The notes beneath the pieces were generated by a model that was not told the DNA's origin, did not search any database, and saw only the letters and a program-made list of their open reading frames with translations. Of a stretch of 8,320 bases of DNA, positions 5,002-8,320 are shown one piece after another (the stretch's first letter is position 1; every line of letters begins with the position of its first letter). The translations under genes were made by a program, and so were the position numbers. Source of the DNA: Chlamydiota bacterium (GTDB lineage Bacteria; Chlamydiota; Chlamydiia; Chlamydiales; JAJFMI01); assembly GCA_021772235.1 (NCBI GenBank), contig JAJFMI010000047.1, positions 1-8,320 of the forward strand, in the 5' to 3' direction.

Positions 5002-7932
5002 TTACTCTTGGATTTTACGGAAATCGAGGAGGGTTTCAAAGCGGGCAAAGACCTGCTGCAAAAGTGCGAGGCGATTCTCTTGCGTTTTTCGGTCGTCCGC
5101 CATGATTTTCACATGTTCGAAAAGGTCTGAGAGGGGCATTTTTAGTGTTGCTAGGAGTGTAAAAGCACTTTTGTAGTCACGCTTCTCAGGCCACTTATTT
5201 GCAATTTCTGTGAGCTGCTTTGCCAGCTCTTTTTCTTGCGGTTTTTCAAAGAGCGACTCGTTGAGCGTAAATTGCGGTTGATTTTCCAATTGGCCTTTGG
5301 CGCGTTTAAATACTTCGAAGAGTTTAGAAAAGTCTTCTCCGGAGCGGAATTCATGCAGAGCATGAATTTTGCAATATTGGTCGTACGGATCGACAAGTTT
5401 TCCTTGGAGCGCGGCTTCAATTTCATCTGCTTTAAAGCCGAGCTCTTCATAAATTGATTTAGCGCGTGGCAGCATAAAGGTGAGAATTTCATCGATGAGG
5501 GCGTTTTGCTTTTGTGAATGGCCTTTTAAGTTTGGAAAGGCGTTAGCAGAAGCGAGCAAGAGTTCGGAGAGGTTACAGGAAATTTTCTGGTCGATGAGAA
5601 TTTTTAGGATGCCGAGTGCAGCACGGCGCATGGCGTATGGATCAGATGAGGATGTCGGTTTTAATCCGACGGAAAAGTAGCCGAGGAGATTATCAATTTT
5701 ATCAGAGAGGCTTAAGATGATTCCTGTTTCAGTTTGTGGCAGAGCGCCTTTTTCTGTTTTCGGTAGGTAGTGCTCTTCAATGCTGCTAGCCACTTCTGCG
5801 TCAATGCCTTTTTTCACTGCGTAGTGATGGCCGATTACGCCTTGCAGTTCAGGGAATTCGCCTACGAGTTCTGAAACGAGATCGTTTTTGCACAGGCTTG
5901 CCGCTTGCTCGGTTTTTTTTGCATTGCTAAGCGAGAGTTTTTTTGAAAGGAGGGGGGCGATTTGCGTAAGCCGCTTCATTTTATCGTAGAGTGATCCGAG
6001 CTTTTCTTGGAAGGTGACGTTTTTTAAGCGTTCATGCCAATCTAGATCGGGCGTTTTCAGGTCGGACTCATAGAGGAAAAGTCCATCGGAGAGGCGAGCA
6101 GAGAGTACGTGTTGGTTGTTTTTTAGTATCTGAGAGTTGACTTTGTTATCGGCAACGATGACAAAGTGGTTTTGCAAAACACCGGCATCATTTGCGATGG
6201 GAAAGTAGCGCTGGTGGTTGACCATTTCACAGGTGAGAACGCTTGCGGGTGCGCGTAAAAAAGTATCGTCGAAGGTGTATTCAGCGACTTCTGGGAATTC
6301 AGATAGATAGAGCACTTCGCGCATGACGCGCGCTTTTTCCATCACTTTCCCAGAAATTTTCTCTAGCTGATCGTTAATTGATTTTTCGCGCTCTGCAGGG
6401 TCTACGAGCACTTTTTGCTTGCGCAGTTTTTCTAGATATTCGTCTGTTGATGAGAGGAGAATTTCCTGCGGTGCCATTTGGCGGTGGCCAAATGTTTTTG
6501 CGTCTGCTGTAATCGTTGCAACATGGAACGGAATGGTTTCATTGCCAAAAAGCCCGACGAGCCAGTGAATGGGGCGCGCAAAAGCAAAATCTCCATTTCC
6601 CCAACGCATTTTTTTAGGAAACTGCATGTTGGTAATTGCTTTTGGCAATTTCTCAAAGAGAATCTCGGATGTAGCGCGTCCTTTTTCGATGATTTGTGCA
6701 ACGAGATAGCCATTTTTTTCTTCGATTTTTGCATCGCCAATCGATTTTAGAAAACCTTCGCCCTGTTTTGTTGGTTTGCCCGATGCGTCATATGCAGCTT
6801 CCGCACGGGGACCGCGGCGCTCTTTAATCAAATCATTTTTGCCTTCTTGTAGCTGCTCAACAATTAGACTCAATCGGCGTGGCGATCCGTAAACTTTGAT
6901 TTCACCGTGAGAGAGTTTTTCTTCTTTAAGTAGGCTGCTGACTACACGTTTCAGTTCACGCATGCCGATGGGAACAAATGTAGCGGGAAGCTCTTCTAGT
7001 CCGATTTCAATAAGGAGATCGCGTTTGTTTTCAGGGGAGTATTTTCTAGCTGTGAATGTGGGCGCGAGAGTTTTTGCATGTTCGATTGCGGGGGATTCTT
7101 TTACGTATGCTTTAGCGACGGCAAAAGAGAGATCGCGGATGCGGTGGATATAGCCGGTACGCTCTGTTACGGAAATGACGCCGCGCGCTTCTAACATATT
7201 GAAGGCGTGCGAGGCTTTCATCACAAAATCGTATGCGGGGATGGGGAGCGCTTTTTCAACAAGGGCGTGTGCCTCTTTTTCAAAATCATCGAAGTGGCGC
7301 TTCCACATTTTGCTATCGGACATTTGAAAGTTGTAACGACTCCATTCGATTTCATTTTGCTTATAGACCTCGCCATAAGTGAGATCTTTGCTGTATTGCA
7401 TGTCGAAGAAATTATCCACGCCCTGAACTAACATGCAGAGGCGTTCCAATCCGTAAGTAATTTCTACAGGGATCGGGTCTAAAGCCATGCCAGCAACTTG
7501 CTGAAAGTAGGTGAATTGGGTGATTTCCATCCCATCGATCCAGACTTCCCAGCCAAGACCCCAGGCGCCTAAAGTGGGAGATTCCCAGTCATCATGAACA
7601 AAACGTACATCAATTCGCGAGCGGTCAAAACCGATGACTTCTAGAGATTCGAGATAGAGCTCCTGAATATTTTCGGGTGATGGCTTGAAGACCACCTGCA
7701 TCTGGTGGAAGAGTTGTGTGCGGTTGGGATTTTCGCCATAGCGGCCATCTTGCGGGCGGCGTGAAGGTTCAACATAGACCGTATTATAGGGTTTTGGTCC
7801 GAGAGAGCGCAAAAAAGTTGCAGGGTTAAATGTGCCGGCGCCGACCTCGACATCATGGCCTTGCCCGAGAGCGCAGCCCTTTTCTACCCAAAAATTTTGT
7901 AGACGAAGGATCAATTCTTGAAAAGTAAGCAT
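5002..7932 (-). CDS. glyQS: Glycyl-tRNA synthetase, fused alpha and beta subunits
   Basis: Charges tRNA-Gly with glycine in the cytoplasm. In most bacteria that use this form, two genes encode an alpha-beta heterotetramer; here both are in one 976-residue chain, as in Chlamydia. Residues 1 to about 288 are GlyQ, the class II catalytic part. Motif 2 is visible as EPSRRPQDGRYGENPNR (55-71) and motif 3 as ITYGLERL (158-165); GAWGLGWEVW (122-131) and ITQFTYFQQV (137-146) are also conserved. A short linker of about 15 residues follows. GlyS begins near 304 with DLLIEIGLEELPA, then PRRLSL (351-356), IGHHYAVKKG and DKIDNLLGYFSVG, and ends with a helical anticodon-binding domain containing FEHVKIMADD. 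All key motifs are intact. The ATG at 7932 has no Shine-Dalgarno sequence, but TATAAT ends 7 nt upstream. The frame stays open past the TAA into the zinc-ribbon gene. Arg codons are mainly CGC, as in dnaG. Confidence 0.97.
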   Translation of the reverse strand: MLTFQELILRLQNFWVEKGCALGQGHDVEVGAGTFNPATFLRSLGPKPYNTVYVEPSRRPQDGRYGENPNRTQLFHQMQVVFKPSPENIQELYLESLEVIGFDRSRIDVRFVHDDWESPTLGAWGLGWEVWIDGMEITQFTYFQQVAGMALDPIPVEITYGLERLCMLVQGVDNFFDMQYSKDLTYGEVYKQNEIEWSRYNFQMSDSKMWKRHFDDFEKEAHALVEKALPIPAYDFVMKASHAFNMLEARGVISVTERTGYIHRIRDLSFAVAKAYVKESPAIEHAKTLAPTFTARKYSPENKRDLLIEIGLEELPATFVPIGMRELKRVVSSLLKEEKLSHGEIKVYGSPRRLSLIVEQLQEGKNDLIKERRGPRAEAAYDASGKPTKQGEGFLKSIGDAKIEEKNGYLVAQIIEKGRATSEILFEKLPKAITNMQFPKKMRWGNGDFAFARPIHWLVGLFGNETIPFHVATITADAKTFGHRQMAPQEILLSSTDEYLEKLRKQKVLVDPAEREKSINDQLEKISGKVMEKARVMREVLYLSEFPEVAEYTFDDTFLRAPASVLTCEMVNHQRYFPIANDAGVLQNHFVIVADNKVNSQILKNNQHVLSARLSDGLFLYESDLKTPDLDWHERLKNVTFQEKLGSLYDKMKRLTQIAPLLSKKLSLSNAKKTEQAASLCKNDLVSELVGEFPELQGVIGHHYAVKKGIDAEVASSIEEHYLPKTEKGALPQTETGIILSLSDKIDNLLGYFSVGLKPTSSSDPYAMRRAALGILKILIDQKISCNLSELLLASANAFPNLKGHSQKQNALIDEILTFMLPRAKSIYEELGFKADEIEAALQGKLVDPYDQYCKIHALHEFRSGEDFSKLFEVFKRAKGQLENQPQFTLNESLFEKPQEKELAKQLTEIANKWPEKRDYKSAFTLLATLKMPLSDLFEHVKIMADDRKTQENRLALLQQVFARFETLLDFRKIQE

Positions 7933-7939
7933 GGCTTTT

Positions 7940-7945
7940 ATTATA
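7940..7945 (-). promoter_or_regulatory. Probable -10 box of glyQS (near-leaderless)
   Basis: A perfect TATAAT on the minus strand ends 7 nt before the glyQS ATG, so the transcript would begin at or within a base or two of the start codon. No convincing -35 hexamer lies 16-18 bp upstream; TTTACA (7961-7956) is only 10 bp away, too close. The same site read on the plus strand gives TATTAT (7939-7944), which could serve the divergent glycosyltransferase gene, whose ATG lies 25 nt further on. The whole intergenic region is 37 bp, so the two promoters must overlap. Confidence 0.5.
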
Positions 7946-7969
7946 GAATATTCGCTGTAAATCTGCTAC

Positions 7970-8320
7970 ATGGAAAGTGTGGAGCAGACCCTACCCTCAT
8001 TTAGCATTGTAATTTTGGCAAATGGATGCGCAACGCACCTTCTAAAGCGGACGCTTGATAGCGTGCTTGCGCAGAAAGGCCATAAGTTTGAAATTCTTCT
8101 TATAGACTCTCTTGTCGATCCCATAGGTGATGAGCTTGAGCACTATTTTCCCAGCATTCATCGCCACTACACGACAGTCAGCAACAATCTTTTTCTCCGC
8201 ATGAACAAGGGAATTACCTTAGCAGAAGGGGACTACATTCACTTCCTGCAGCCAGGGGAGTTTTATAATTCCGAGCTTGTTTTTTCCACCTTAGTCACAG
8301 AAATTATTGAAAATCAGCGC
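7970..8320 (+). CDS. Family 2 glycosyltransferase, N-terminal part (cut by right edge)
   Basis: A frame of 117 codons, open to the window edge, encodes the beginning of a GT-A fold glycosyltransferase, an enzyme class that moves a sugar from a nucleotide sugar to an acceptor. The opening strand FSIVILANG (11-19), the helix LKRTLDSVLAQKG (25-37) and the second strand FEILLID (40-46) follow the usual order. NKGITLAEGDYIHFL (79-93) matches the stretch just before the metal-binding acidic motif. That motif, usually like LDxDD or LNSGD, reads LQPGE (93-97) here, so the metal site is atypical but may still have E97. There is no signal peptide. No Shine-Dalgarno sequence precedes the ATG. The acceptor and the sugar cannot be told from this portion. 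Surface polysaccharide or lipid glycosylation would be usual. The gene is divergent from glyQS across 37 bp. Confidence 0.75.
   Translation, partial: MESVEQTLPSFSIVILANGCATHLLKRTLDSVLAQKGHKFEILLIDSLVDPIGDELEHYFPSIHRHYTTVSNNLFLRMNKGITLAEGDYIHFLQPGEFYNSELVFSTLVTEIIENQR

Noticed and set aside
4815..5048. 77-codon open frame overlapping the zinc-ribbon gene and the glyQS end
   Set aside because: It is in a different frame from both and has no motif, while the overlapping zinc-ribbon frame has two CxxC pairs and a conserved block.
6432..6740. 102-codon open frame on the minus strand in another frame within glyQS
   Set aside because: It is fully inside the conserved beta-subunit region and its translation resembles no protein.

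Overview
The window looks like a chromosomal segment from a member of the Chlamydiota, probably an environmental lineage rather than Chlamydia itself. The strongest sign is a single-chain glycyl-tRNA synthetase of 976 residues, with the GlyQ (alpha) and GlyS (beta) subunits fused. That arrangement is characteristic of chlamydiae. A DnaG primase with a chlamydial-looking N-terminus (YSKESLDRLREKID, then KRSGATYKACCPFH) lies close by. The genus is not resolved.

Layout from left to right. (1) Positions 1-389, minus strand: the 5' part of an unrecognised, helical, charged protein that runs off the left edge. (2) Positions 390-581: a divergent intergenic region with two identical 37-bp palindromic repeats 17 bp apart and probable promoters on both sides. 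(3) Positions 582-2006, plus: an archaeal-type AAA+ ATPase with a DUF234 C-terminus, with codon use unlike the housekeeping genes. (4) Positions 2056-3804, plus: dnaG. (5) Positions 3795-4088, plus: a small DCC-family (DUF393) protein overlapping the end of dnaG. (6) Positions 4114-4503, plus: an ASCH-domain protein, AT-rich. (7) Positions 4504-4674: a convergent intergenic region with a 28-nt palindrome that may be a terminator. (8) Positions 4675-4932, minus: a small zinc-ribbon protein, in the same reading frame as glyQS and just beyond its stop. (9) Positions 5002-7932, minus: glyQS. (10) Positions 7970-8320, plus: the N-terminus of a family 2 glycosyltransferase, cut by the right edge and divergent from glyQS.

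The housekeeping core is replication priming (dnaG) and glycine charging (glyQS), facing each other. Small accessory genes lie between them and an ATPase probably gained by transfer lies upstream. No gene is missing from any stretch longer than 300 bases. I found no tRNA, rRNA, CRISPR array or insertion sequence.

No complete undescribed system can be demonstrated. The observations most worth following are the tandem palindromes, whose stems pair fully only as minus-strand RNA; the -10-like boxes 7-9 nt from start codons that lack a good Shine-Dalgarno sequence (dnaG, glyQS, the left-edge gene), suggesting leaderless or nearly leaderless transcripts; and the open frame linking glyQS to the zinc-ribbon gene across one TAA codon.
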